From Stieleria maiorica (GTDB lineage Bacteria; Planctomycetota; Planctomycetia; Pirellulales; Pirellulaceae), in the NCBI RefSeq assembly GCF_008035925.1, contig NZ_CP036264.1, positions 5,981,896 to 6,045,895 on the forward strand: a DNA stretch of 64,000 bases. The letters are read 5' to 3'. Under the pieces are notes generated by a model that was given only the letters and a program-made list of their open reading frames with translations, was not told the origin of the DNA and did no database searches. Both the position numbers and the translations under genes were made by a program. Of this stretch, positions 38,320-46,571 are shown piece by piece (the first letter of the stretch is position 1; every line of letters starts with the position of its first letter).

Positions 38320-40049
38320 TCGTGGATTGGCTGAACCGATTTGATTCGGTTTGGTCGATCGACTTCGAATTCTCGCAACCGCCAGGCGAACGGCCACACG
38401 TCGTTTGCTTGGTGGCTCGCGAGTTTCATTCCAAGCGACTCGTCCGAATCGGATTCGATGAAATCAACAAGATGGATCGACCACCGTTTGACGTGGGACC
38501 GAACGCGTTGTTCGTCGCCTATTTTTCATCGGCCGAGTGGAATTGTTTTCGTTCGCTGGGATGGCCTTTACCGTCGCTCGTGTTGGATCTGTGGTGTGAG
38601 TTTAAAAACATGTTGAACGGCTCGACACCGCCGGCCGGGTTTGGACTGCTGGGTTGTCTGGCGTTCCACGGGTGTGACTCGATGGACGCGACCGAGAAAA
38701 CCTCTATGCGGGATCTGGCGATACGTGGTGGTCCCTATGACGCCAGCGAAATGCTGGCCCTTCTGGACTACTGCCAATCGGACGTGGACGCGTTGGACAA
38801 GTTGTTGCCGATCATGCTGCCGAAGATCGACTTTCCTTATGCAATCCACCGTGGTCGGTACATGGTCTCCGTGTCGGCGATGGAGCATGCCGGCGTTCCG
38901 ATCGATGTGGAGACGCTGGCCATGTTCCGTCGTCAGTGGGGACCGATCAAATCGAATCTGATCGCGTCTGTGGACGAATCCTTCGGCGTGTTCGACGGCC
39001 TGACGTTCAAACAGGATCGGTTTGCGGATTACTTGATCCGCCACCGTATCCCGTGGCCCGAAACCGATTCGGGCCGGTTGGCGTTGGACGACGAGACGTT
39101 CCGCCAGCAAGCGAAAAGCTACCCGCAAATCTCGCCACTGCGGGAGCTGCGTCACTCGCTCTCGGAAATGAAGCTGGAAAAGCTGGAAGTGGGATCGGAC
39201 GGAAGGAACCGGACAATGCTGCGTCCGTTTGCGAGCCGATCCGGACGGAACCAACCGTCCAACAATAAGTTCATCTTCGGCCCGTCGGTGTGGCTGCGAT
39301 CACTGATCAAACCGAGACAAGGACGTTCTGTCGCCTATGTCGATTGGTCACAGCAAGAACTTGGCATTGCGGCCGCGTTGTCCGGTGATCCCGCCATGGC
39401 GCAAGCGTACGCGTCTGGCGACCCGTATTTGGAATTCGCCCGTATGGCCGGCGCCGTTCCACCGTCGGCAACGAAAAAGACGCACCCGGCCGAACGGTCC
39501 GCGTTCAAGGTTTGCATGCTGGCCACTCAATACGGGATGAGCGAATTCGGGTTGGCCGCGAAACTCAACAAACCTGTGGCGTTCGCGCGCATCCTGCTGC
39601 GTCAACATCGAGAGACGTTCCCCGTGTTCTGGCGTTGGTCGCAATCCAACGTGGACACGGCCATGTTGACCCTTGAATTGAAAACCGTTTTCGGATGGAC
39701 GATTCATACGATTGGCGGAGACAACCCGCGTTCGCTGGCGAACTTCCCGATGCAAGCGAACGGCGCGGAAATGATGCGTCTGGCGTGTTCGCTGGCGACC
39801 GAGGCCGGAATCACAGTTTGCTGCCCCGTCCACGACGCCATCTTGATCGAGGCCGATACCGACAAGATCAACGCGACGGTGGCGCAGACTCAATTGATCA
39901 TGCAGGAGGCCGGCAAGATCGTCTTGGACGGGTTTGAACTGGACTCGGACGCCAAGATCGTGTCGTGGCCGGATCGGTATTTTGACGAGGACCGTGGCCG
40001 CGAAATGTGGGAAAAGGTGTTTCGGCTCGCGACGGAGGCGGAGAAATGA
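38316..40049 (+). CDS. Family A DNA polymerase with 3'-5' exonuclease domain
   Basis: 577 residues from GTG 38316; the longer frame from 38136 overlaps the previous gene. The exonuclease part has SIDFEF (Exo I, DxE) and YCQSDVDAL (Exo III, YxxxD). Exo II is unusual, with SSAEWNCF offering Glu rather than Asp. The polymerase part has motif A VDWSQQELGIAAALSGD (Gly replaces the usual Arg), motif B RSAFK...LATQYG, and motif C PVHDAIL (HDA instead of HDE; the catalytic Asp is kept). The 5' nuclease domain of Pol I is missing. This compact form is typical of phage and element polymerases, not the housekeeping enzyme. It probably replicates the excised element. Confidence 0.9.
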   Translation: MIVDWLNRFDSVWSIDFEFSQPPGERPHVVCLVAREFHSKRLVRIGFDEINKMDRPPFDVGPNALFVAYFSSAEWNCFRSLGWPLPSLVLDLWCEFKNMLNGSTPPAGFGLLGCLAFHGCDSMDATEKTSMRDLAIRGGPYDASEMLALLDYCQSDVDALDKLLPIMLPKIDFPYAIHRGRYMVSVSAMEHAGVPIDVETLAMFRRQWGPIKSNLIASVDESFGVFDGLTFKQDRFADYLIRHRIPWPETDSGRLALDDETFRQQAKSYPQISPLRELRHSLSEMKLEKLEVGSDGRNRTMLRPFASRSGRNQPSNNKFIFGPSVWLRSLIKPRQGRSVAYVDWSQQELGIAAALSGDPAMAQAYASGDPYLEFARMAGAVPPSATKKTHPAERSAFKVCMLATQYGMSEFGLAAKLNKPVAFARILLRQHRETFPVFWRWSQSNVDTAMLTLELKTVFGWTIHTIGGDNPRSLANFPMQANGAEMMRLACSLATEAGITVCCPVHDAILIEADTDKINATVAQTQLIMQEAGKIVLDGFELDSDAKIVSWPDRYFDEDRGREMWEKVFRLATEAEK

Positions 40050-40050
40050 A

Positions 40051-40118
40051 TCGGTACGGGTTGTCCAAACTTCGGTACGAATTGTCCGCAAAAGTGTATG
40101 GAATGTACGACCCGTACC
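40051..40118 (+). repeat. Iteron-like repeats between the polymerase and winged-helix genes
   Basis: Two adjacent 21-bp units (40051-40071 and 40072-40092) share TCGGTACG..TTGTCC. A third, inverted relative ends GACCCGTACC at 40118. They lie in a 111-base gap, just upstream of the DNA-binding protein gene. They could be an origin, or an operator for that protein. Confidence 0.6.
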
Positions 40119-40160
40119 TTCTTATTCACTACTTCTTATTGATTGATCTCTTTTTCCTAT

Positions 40161-40613
40161 ATGGGTAATTCGATGGACTTAGACTTAGATCTTTTTGCGG
40201 CGAACGAATCGCAGGTGGCTGCACTGCATGCGGCGCAGTCCAAACGACCGGCCAATCGCAAAACACCGAAACGAGAGACGCGTCGATCGGTTGATTTGCC
40301 GAGACACGGAAAGGGCGAACGATTCATCCGGGGACCAATCCCCCTGGAATGGATGAAGCTGGCGTCCAAGTGTGGCAACCGATCGGAGGCCGTGGCGATG
40401 CTGCTGTGGTACGCTGCCTCACTTCAACGTTCGAACCCGGTGCGATTGACTAAGACGATCTTGGACGAACTGGGCGTCCACACGAGGACCGCCAAAAGAG
40501 TATTGTTGAAGATGTCAGATTTCGGACTTGTCGATGCTCGTTTTCAACGTGGACGATCGCCGATAGTCACGATCAAAAGTCCGGAAAGCAAAGTGTTCCC
40601 TAACAACGATTGA
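40161..40613 (+). CDS. Winged-helix DNA-binding protein, possible initiator or regulator
   Basis: 150 residues from ATG 40161. An acidic start (MDLDLDLFAANE) and basic linker precede a helix-turn-helix region: PLEWMKLASKCGNRSEAVAM, LLWYAASL, then ILDELGVHTRTAKRVLLKMS and a wing ending SPIVTIKS. The same plan is seen at 30859-31350. Direct adjacency to iteron-like repeats suggests it binds them as a replication or copy-control factor; this is inference. Confidence 0.7.
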   Translation: MGNSMDLDLDLFAANESQVAALHAAQSKRPANRKTPKRETRRSVDLPRHGKGERFIRGPIPLEWMKLASKCGNRSEAVAMLLWYAASLQRSNPVRLTKTILDELGVHTRTAKRVLLKMSDFGLVDARFQRGRSPIVTIKSPESKVFPNND

Positions 40614-40621
40614 GGATGCAG

Positions 40622-40915
40622 ATGGAAGATGAACTCAAAAAGCTGCGGCAGTTGAACGAAAAGTTTGACAAGAAATTAGGTTGGTTTAAGTCTCTCGTCG
40701 AAGGCGCTGGTGACGGCGGTTCTTGGCAGGTCAAATCTGTCGAAGGAGACAAGGAACGAATTTGTATTGAGATTTGCGCCGAGGTCACGATTCCGGGTGA
40801 CGATGGAGAATCTGAACGCGTGGAAAGTGTCAACATCCCTATCCATCTCGGAAGAAAAGAGGCAACAAAACTCATTACAGCGATCGGTATTGCCTGTTGT
40901 CGCGCCTACCCGTAG
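40622..40915 (+). CDS. Small uncharacterised protein
   Basis: 97 residues from ATG 40622 with GAGGA upstream; ATG 40616 is also possible. An N-terminal helix (EDELKKLRQLNEKFDKKLGW) is followed by beta-rich sequence with an ICIEICAEVTIPGDDG strand. No family was recognised. It lies between the winged-helix gene and the integrase and is probably co-transcribed with the former. Confidence 0.6.
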   Translation: MEDELKKLRQLNEKFDKKLGWFKSLVEGAGDGGSWQVKSVEGDKERICIEICAEVTIPGDDGESERVESVNIPIHLGRKEATKLITAIGIACCRAYP

Positions 40916-41045
40916 ACCGAAGCAGATTCATTCACTGTAAACTGGAATCTGCCACGGCTAGGTTGATCCCCGAAAAGCCGGTCCCATACCGGCCCCGCCG
41001 TGGCGTTTGTTTTCTTATGGGGTTCAACCGATGGGAGTTGAAGTG

Positions 41046-42419
41046 ATGGCAAGTCTGCGTTTTGAAGCGAAGAAAAACGGTTGGCGGTTGCAGTTTCGCG
41101 ACGTTGAAAAACGGAATCGAAGTTTGTGGTTGGGCGACATTCCGGAATGGTCCGCGCGAGAGATCAAGGAACACGTCGAACACCTGTTGAGCCGTGTCCC
41201 ACGAGGACAACCGCCGGAACTTGCCACGTCGAATTGGCTGGCGGGAATTAGCGATAGGCTGCGCAACAAGCTGGCCCGATGCGGATTGGTGGAGTCCGTT
41301 GTTCAACGCGAGGCCCGTGTCCTGACGATCGCGGCGTGGCTGCGGGAATACTTCGCCGAACGGACGGACGTGAAGCCTGAGACGCTGAAAACGTACGAAA
41401 AGGGACGCGACAACCTGTTGGACCACTTCGGCAAGAAAAAACTGTTGCGGGATGTGACGACAACCGACGCGAAAAAATGGCGAACGTGGTTGAAAACCAA
41501 GGGCAACCGGCGCGACACCAACCAAAAGCGAACCAGCATGGCCGAGGATACGGTCCGGCGCCGAACTGGGATGGTGAAGCAGTTTTTCGGAGAGGCCGTC
41601 AAACGTGGGCTGATCGACTCCAACCCGTTTGACGATCTGCCGACCACAACCGGCGGCAACACGGCCCGTCAACACTTCGTCGAACAATCGGTGATCTACG
41701 ATTGCATGAAACACTGTGATGCGGAGTGGCAAACGATCTTGGCGTTGGCCCGCTTCGGTGGATTTCGCTGTCCGTCGGAGGTGCTGCGTCTGAAATGGAC
41801 CGATGTGAATCTGCCCGCCGGCCGCATGATCGTCCACGCCAGCAAGACGGAACACCATGCCGACGGTGGCGTCCGCGAAGTGCCAATCTTCAAAGAGTTG
41901 CGGCCCTACCTTGAATCCGCATGGGATCGGGCGCCGGACGGCCCCGGCTCAGAATACGTCGTCAACCGCTACCGATCGTCCGCCGCGAATCTGCGGAGCC
42001 AATTCACCAAGATCATCAAGCGGGCCGGCCACAAACCGTGGCCACGGTTGTTTCAGAACTTGCGTGCGTCACGTGAAACCGAACTGATGGCCAAGTATCC
42101 CGCCAAGGACGTGGCGGCGTGGTTGGGCAACACCGTGGCCGTGGCGATGAAGCACTACGCCATGCGGACCGAAGAAGCATTTCAAAAGGCGTCCGCGATC
42201 GAAAACCCGTTGGAGGCGGACGCGACCGAAGAAGCCCCGAATCGTGGTTGCATCTGTGGTTGCATTTCGGGGTTAGTTGGCGCTATTGAACAGCAACCGC
42301 CAAACGGCAAAACCCCCGTTTCACCCGGTAAAACAGGGGTTTTTATAGTTGAGGATAGTTTGGGAAATCACTATCTGATGGGCGATACTGGATTCGAACC
42401 AGTGACCTCTGCCGTGTGA
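41046..42419 (+). CDS. Tyrosine recombinase (phage-type integrase)
   Basis: 457 residues from ATG 41046, chosen for its GGGAG spacing; ATG 41031 is an alternative. An N-terminal SAM-like DNA-binding domain is followed by a catalytic domain with Arg in GGFRCPSEVLRLKW, Lys in HASKTEHH, Arg in LFQNLRASRETEL and the Tyr nucleophile in AVAMKHYAM. The usual first His of H-x-x-R is Gln and the second His is Asn (WLGNT). I recall similar substitutions in planctomycete integrases, so activity is still plausible. The last codons are antisense to tRNA-Val, and a terminator-like hairpin lies within the 3' coding part. Confidence 0.9.
   Translation: MASLRFEAKKNGWRLQFRDVEKRNRSLWLGDIPEWSAREIKEHVEHLLSRVPRGQPPELATSNWLAGISDRLRNKLARCGLVESVVQREARVLTIAAWLREYFAERTDVKPETLKTYEKGRDNLLDHFGKKKLLRDVTTTDAKKWRTWLKTKGNRRDTNQKRTSMAEDTVRRRTGMVKQFFGEAVKRGLIDSNPFDDLPTTTGGNTARQHFVEQSVIYDCMKHCDAEWQTILALARFGGFRCPSEVLRLKWTDVNLPAGRMIVHASKTEHHADGGVREVPIFKELRPYLESAWDRAPDGPGSEYVVNRYRSSAANLRSQFTKIIKRAGHKPWPRLFQNLRASRETELMAKYPAKDVAAWLGNTVAVAMKHYAMRTEEAFQKASAIENPLEADATEEAPNRGCICGCISGLVGAIEQQPPNGKTPVSPGKTGVFIVEDSLGNHYLMGDTGFEPVTSAV
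42309..42345. terminator. Bidirectional rho-independent terminator between integrase and tRNA
   Basis: Stem AAAACCCC (42309-42316) with GGGGTTTT (42336-42343), followed by T residues. It works in both directions on paper, serving the integrase (plus) and the tRNA (minus). It lies inside the integrase reading frame, about 75 bases before its stop. Confidence 0.7.
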
Positions 42420-42452
42420 AAGCAGCGCTCTAACCAACTGAGCCAATCGCCC
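42379..42452 (-). tRNA. tRNA-Val (anticodon CAC)
   Basis: A 74-base cloverleaf reads from 42452 to 42379: acceptor GGGCGAT/ATCGCCC, D arm GCTC/GAGC, anticodon stem CTGCT/GGCAG around loop TTCACAC (anticodon CAC), T arm ACTGG/CCAGT with TTCGAAT, discriminator A, CCA not encoded. The gene is intact, with the integrase immediately beyond its 3' end. Confidence 0.95.
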
Positions 42453-42996
42453 GGGGCCGTCGTCGACGGCGTGGGGAAAACTTAACCTGCCAATTTGACA
42501 CCTGCAAGGCCGGCGGGTTCGCATTTCCACAAGATTTTTTGTGCCCCTTGTGTCGATCAAAGGCGAATCGGGCGGGACGCTCCGGATGGCTCCACGATGC
42601 TGGTTCTCATCGCATGGAGTCGTGATCGCGCAAGCCCCCGACTAAAGGGGGGCGGCGAAGTTTTTTTGATGTGCGGGCATCGCGTCTTGAGTATCGCCAA
42701 AGTTTTTCGTGCCCTTCGCCGTTTGGTCCAATTGGCAGCTGGACACGCGCGGGAGTCAGAAACTGCGACGGCCTCGACAGCTCTGGCGTTTGACCAGCCC
42801 ATCGGAACATCCATCGACACGCCGGTGAAATGGATGCCGACTGTGTTCGGTCAACCGGTGGAGAATGATCCGTACGGACGAACGCTACGGTTTCCAGCTC
42901 GAGGGATTGATCATCGCCCGCTCGGGTTCTGCGACCTTGGCGTATTGCTAAACTGTCGATCAGAAAACGAACGAATGCCCCTTTTGAAGACATCGC
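42453..42996. other. Intergenic region downstream of the tRNA locus
   Basis: A long plus frame (42495-43076) crosses into the next gene in another frame and looks spurious. A short hairpin CCCCCGACTAAAGGGGG (42635-42651) is followed by a T run at 42661. Nothing else was recognised. Confidence 0.5.
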
Positions 42997-44280
42997 ATGG
43001 CGAAGAACAAAAACACACGGAAGACGCAACTGAAGCGCGAGCGAAAACGACGTGCGGCCGCGAAAAAGAAACGTGAAAAAACAAGGGCAAGGTTTCACGC
43101 GAATCAGGACTTGGCGGTCGACTCCGCCCACTCGCTCTCGCTGTCGGACGGATTCGACTTCGGCCCATCCGCGGTTTCCTCAGAGGGGCACGCCGACGAA
43201 AATCCAGAGATCGTCAAATGGTGGGATCGTTTTTCGGCGGCGAAGGGGAATCAACGCATTGAGATGGTCCGAGCCGCGTTTGAAGACGACCTGGATTCAG
43301 AATGGCGCGAGGCTCTTTTTCCCGAGGCGGTGCATGAAGCGGAGATGGGGTCTGATCCAGCCCGGTACGTCCATCTGTTGGAATACCTGGCGGAAAACCA
43401 TCGCGAATTGTATCGGGAGGGGTTGCTGTGGTTCTTGAGAAGTCGCGTCACACACTACCTGGCGATTGACGACGCGGCACGCGCGGAAGCCGCCGTCGCC
43501 CAGGACGCCGACGAAATGACGGAAACGGGTGAAGCGTTTTACGGAACGGTCACCATGTTGCGGTTGGCAAATCTGGAAGCCGCCGCAGAATCATTGGTCC
43601 TTGCCGGATACCGCTGCATGGACGAAACCCAATTGATGCCTTGGGCGGTGGAAGAAATCCTTCACTGCATTTTCTTTCAACACATGCGCGAGTGTGTCCA
43701 GGCAGGGGGTAGCGACGAGTCCATTCGCGTGATGGAGACTGCTCTGAAAGAGTTTGACCTGAGCCAGGACGAAGAGTTTGTCGCCGTACGGCGCGAAATC
43801 GTCAGCTGTGTGTCTGGCCAGGACACAAGAAACTGGACAGAAAAACAGCTGTCGGGCGATTCTCCAAAATCGATTCGCAATCGCATGCTGCTCGCCTACG
43901 AATTCGTCGGCTGGCTGAACACTCAGCGGTCGATCGCTTTATCGCCGGCAGACGTTTTGGGTGATCTGGTTTTAGAAACGTTCAGCGGAGAGAAGCTGGA
44001 GATTCGCGATTTTTTTCGAGGTGTGCCGAAGGTAGAGCTTGATGAACATCTGGCGTCGCTGCTGGGGTTCATGTCGCTGGATCGCTTCAAAGCTCCCGCA
44101 ACACTGATCGCGGTAGAGCATTTTTGCGATTTCTTGTTCGATCGAAATCTGATCGATGCCAAGTCTCTTGCGAAGACCAAGTCAACCGTCGAGTCGCTCG
44201 ACCGTCAGCTGCAGCGTGTCCTTAAAGAAGAGTGGAGCTCTTTTCGCTTTCTTAATCCACTTCGCACGACTGAAGCTTGA
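42997..44280 (+). CDS. Uncharacterised helical protein with very basic N-terminus
   Basis: 427 residues. The first 35 are almost purely Lys/Arg/Ala (KRERKRRAAAKKKREKTRAR), followed by an acidic helical body possibly built of TPR-like or HEAT-like helices (for example LEAAAESLVLAGYRCMDETQ). No catalytic motif was recognised. The basic tail suggests nucleic-acid or ribosome contact; that is a guess. It stands alone, between the tRNA and the 153-bp repeats. Confidence 0.75.
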   Translation: MAKNKNTRKTQLKRERKRRAAAKKKREKTRARFHANQDLAVDSAHSLSLSDGFDFGPSAVSSEGHADENPEIVKWWDRFSAAKGNQRIEMVRAAFEDDLDSEWREALFPEAVHEAEMGSDPARYVHLLEYLAENHRELYREGLLWFLRSRVTHYLAIDDAARAEAAVAQDADEMTETGEAFYGTVTMLRLANLEAAAESLVLAGYRCMDETQLMPWAVEEILHCIFFQHMRECVQAGGSDESIRVMETALKEFDLSQDEEFVAVRREIVSCVSGQDTRNWTEKQLSGDSPKSIRNRMLLAYEFVGWLNTQRSIALSPADVLGDLVLETFSGEKLEIRDFFRGVPKVELDEHLASLLGFMSLDRFKAPATLIAVEHFCDFLFDRNLIDAKSLAKTKSTVESLDRQLQRVLKEEWSSFRFLNPLRTTEA

Positions 44281-44436
44281 CGCGAGATTTGTGTCTGAAT
44301 GATTCGGGGCAAAATGATCCAGCGGGTCCGAACCTGACTCCGTCACGCTGCCCCGCTTCGCAGTGAATCGGACAGGCAACGTGCGCTATCGGCCACCTTA
44401 ATTGCTAGCAGGTACGTTGCTTATTGTGGTGAGATT

Positions 44437-44742
44437 TTTGATGGGTGGCACCTATTGGAGAGGGGCATTGTAGAACCATTGTCCCCAATTGTTCCCCCTC
44501 AGCCGCGTGCGGCTGGGTTACGCTCCGGGGTGGCCGCTTCGCGGGCAGGGGGAACAGCTGAGACAGCGGTTCTACACTCGGAGGCGGTATTTGATGGGTG
44601 GCACCAATTGGAGAGGGGTTTTGTAGAACCATTGTCCCCAATTGTTCTCCCTCGGCCGCGGGCGGCTGGGTTGCGCTCCGGGGTGCCCGCTTCGCGGGCA
44701 GGGGGGAACAGCTGAGACAGCGGTTCTACACTTGGGGGGATG
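44437..44742. repeat. Two tandem copies of a 153-bp intergenic repeat
   Basis: Copy 1 starts at 44437 and copy 2 at 44590, each beginning TTTGATGGGTGGCACC and ending near AGACAGCGGTTCTACACT. Each contains internal inverted pieces (CCGCGTGCGGC, CCCGCTTCGCGGG). Both copies are nearly identical apart from substitutions and small indels. The reverse strand reads as a repeated open frame (SVEPLSQLFP), which I regard as non-coding. It occupies most of the 640-base gap between 44280 and the Mla-type operon. Confidence 0.88.
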
Positions 44743-44905
44743 GGACAGCGGTGCTGCTCTGTTTGGGTTGGTGGGACTGTGACGGTTGCGCCGGTTGATC
44801 GGCGGTGTGGGGGTGGGATTGTGCGTGCTAGAACGGTTCGATGCGGGAGCCGAGGTGCGGTTCGGCCGATTGTGACAGTGAATCCACTTCGTCCGATCAA
44901 AGGCC

Positions 44906-45805
44906 TTGTCAGCACCGACCGTGTTTCGCGTTTCCATCCGCTCCTTCGATCTCGTTCGCTTGGCCGTGGCTCGCGTCACCGGTTGGGTCTGGTATTGGAC
45001 GGGAAACCTGGGTGAATTGTTCTTCGACCGCTTCGGCCGACTGTCGGCAATCGCCTCGGTCTTGTGGGCGTCCTTGGCCTTGGCTGTCCATCCGGGATCG
45101 TGGACGTATCCGGTCCGCAATATGTTTTCCAAACAGGTGCTGTTCACCGCGGTCGACGCCATCCCCGCGGCGCTTCGATTCGGAGGGGCCGTGGGCGTGT
45201 TGCTGATCGTGCAAGCGGCGATGTGGACCGATGCCGCGGGCGCGACGACTGAAATCGTCGCACCGATCCTTTGGCGCTCGATCGTTCGCGAAATCGCTCC
45301 GCTGCTGTCATGTCTGGTGGTGATCGGGCGCAGCGGAATCGCGATCAGCACCGAATTGGCGACGATGCGGGCCAGCGGCGAGGTCGAAGTGATCGATTCG
45401 ATGGGGATCGACCCGATGACGTTTTTGGTGATGCCGCGCGTCTTGGCAGTCATGATCAGCGTCTTTTGCCTGGCGATCATCACGGCAGTGACGATGGTCG
45501 TGACCGGTTATGCGGTGGGGTTCATGATGGATGCGATTCACACCAGCTGGAACGACTTTTATGGTGAAATCGCCAGCAACTTTGAACTGAGCGATCTGAC
45601 GTTCTTCTTGTCCAAAACCATGATCGCGGGCGGCTTTGCCGGTGCGATTTGCTGTTTGGAAGGTGTCAACGCCCGCGGTTCAATGACGGATGTGCCACGG
45701 ATCGCCAGCCGCGCAGGGATCCGGGCGCTGACCGCCGTGTTTGCGGTTTCTGCAATCCTGTCGATCCTGTTCTATAACAAGATCCTCGTTTTCCAATTCG
45801 GATAA
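44906..45805 (+). CDS. mlaE: MlaE-family ABC transporter permease
   Basis: 299 residues from TTG 44906 (a GTG at 44921 is also possible). About five hydrophobic segments with the MlaE signature region (LVVIGRSGIAISTELATMRA SGEVEVIDSMG, split here for length) and VMPRVLAVMISVFCLAIITA. In Gram-negative bacteria MlaE dimers form the inner-membrane core of phospholipid-transport ABC complexes. First gene of a four-gene run with gaps or overlaps of 4, -4 and -1 bases. Confidence 0.87.
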   Translation: MSAPTVFRVSIRSFDLVRLAVARVTGWVWYWTGNLGELFFDRFGRLSAIASVLWASLALAVHPGSWTYPVRNMFSKQVLFTAVDAIPAALRFGGAVGVLLIVQAAMWTDAAGATTEIVAPILWRSIVREIAPLLSCLVVIGRSGIAISTELATMRASGEVEVIDSMGIDPMTFLVMPRVLAVMISVFCLAIITAVTMVVTGYAVGFMMDAIHTSWNDFYGEIASNFELSDLTFFLSKTMIAGGFAGAICCLEGVNARGSMTDVPRIASRAGIRALTAVFAVSAILSILFYNKILVFQFG

Positions 45806-45809
45806 GCCC

Positions 45810-46571
45810 GTGACCGGCGACGCAATCACGACCGAACCACCGGCCCCGCAATGGGAGTTGGCTGCACCGATCCTGGAGTTCCACGATGTGAATTTCAAAG
45901 GAACCGGTGAAACGTCGATTCAAATGAAGCGGTTCACGGGAGCCCTCCGGTCGGGCGAGTTGGTTGAAGTAGAACTTGAGCGGCATCACAACCCCCGCGA
46001 CTTGGTTTCGATGATGCTGGGATTGAACCCACCGGATGCCGGCGAGGTGCTGTACGACCGCCAAGATTGGTTGGGGACGGATTATCCGCGACACTTTCAA
46101 ATGCGGAGCGAAATCGGACGGGTGTTTGCCGGATCGGCATGGGTCCAAAGTCTGACGCTGCGTGACAACATCCAATTGCCGATGCGACATCACGGCATCG
46201 CGGAAACCGCCGCGAAGAAAAAGGTGGCTCACTGGATCCGGCGTCTGACGGGACATCAGCGTGCCAAGGTCAAATGGGCCCTCAAAAAACGTCCCAACGT
46301 CGTCGAGCCGTCGGTGCTGCAACTTTGTCAATTGGTCCGCGCGGTCGCCAACGGTCCGCGACTGTTGATCCTGGAACGCCCCCTGCGCTTCCTGCCGGAA
46401 TCGTTGTACGACAGGTTCGTTTCCGCGATGGACGATCTGCGTGATGCCGGGACGGCGATCTTGTTCTTCGCAGGCGACCGCGACGAGTACCAGCTGAAGT
46501 TTCGCAAACCGGTCAATCACTGGCGAATCGTCGACGGGGCGATAGACACCCACGGGAGGCGTCGGCCATGA
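45810..46571 (+). CDS. Degenerate ABC-type ATPase (MlaF-like) lacking all nucleotide-binding motifs
   Basis: 253 residues from GTG 45810. The overall plan follows MlaF (ILEFHDVNFKG at the start, MLGLNPPDAGEVLYDRQDWL, LTLRDNIQLPMRHHG), but the motifs are replaced: Walker A (about 56-64) reads LERHHNPRD; the Q-loop is VFAGSAW; the LSGGQ signature region (about 164-171) is VVEPSVLQ; Walker B (about 185-190) is LLILER instead of LLLLDEP; the H-loop region is FFAGDRDE with no His. The frame is intact with coding-like codon use, and it is coupled to the permease (4-base gap) and to the MCE gene (ATGA overlap). It looks like a conserved pseudo-ATPase, not a dead gene. Confidence 0.82.
   Translation: MTGDAITTEPPAPQWELAAPILEFHDVNFKGTGETSIQMKRFTGALRSGELVEVELERHHNPRDLVSMMLGLNPPDAGEVLYDRQDWLGTDYPRHFQMRSEIGRVFAGSAWVQSLTLRDNIQLPMRHHGIAETAAKKKVAHWIRRLTGHQRAKVKWALKKRPNVVEPSVLQLCQLVRAVANGPRLLILERPLRFLPESLYDRFVSAMDDLRDAGTAILFFAGDRDEYQLKFRKPVNHWRIVDGAIDTHGRRRP

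Larger units (their letters stand above)
36139..42452 (+). mobile_element. Probable integrative element at tRNA-Val carrying a family A DNA polymerase
   Basis: A co-directional set (unknown protein, small protein, Xis-like HTH protein, unknown protein, exonuclease-polymerase, winged-helix protein, small protein, tyrosine recombinase) ends at the 3' end of a tRNA-Val gene, the standard layout for an element integrated into a tRNA. The left border is inferred from gene content only; no left attachment repeat was found. Conjugation and capsid genes are absent, so it would be a small replicative or satellite-type element, or a remnant of a larger one. Confidence 0.55.

Noticed and set aside
42495..43076. 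193-codon plus frame between tRNA-Val and the basic-tailed protein
   Set aside because: Overlaps the better-supported gene at 42997 in another frame and has no recognisable motifs.
44572..45483. 303-codon minus-strand open frame across the permease
   Set aside because: Antisense to the MlaE-type gene and the 153-bp repeat; low-complexity Thr/Pro/Arg composition; no motifs.
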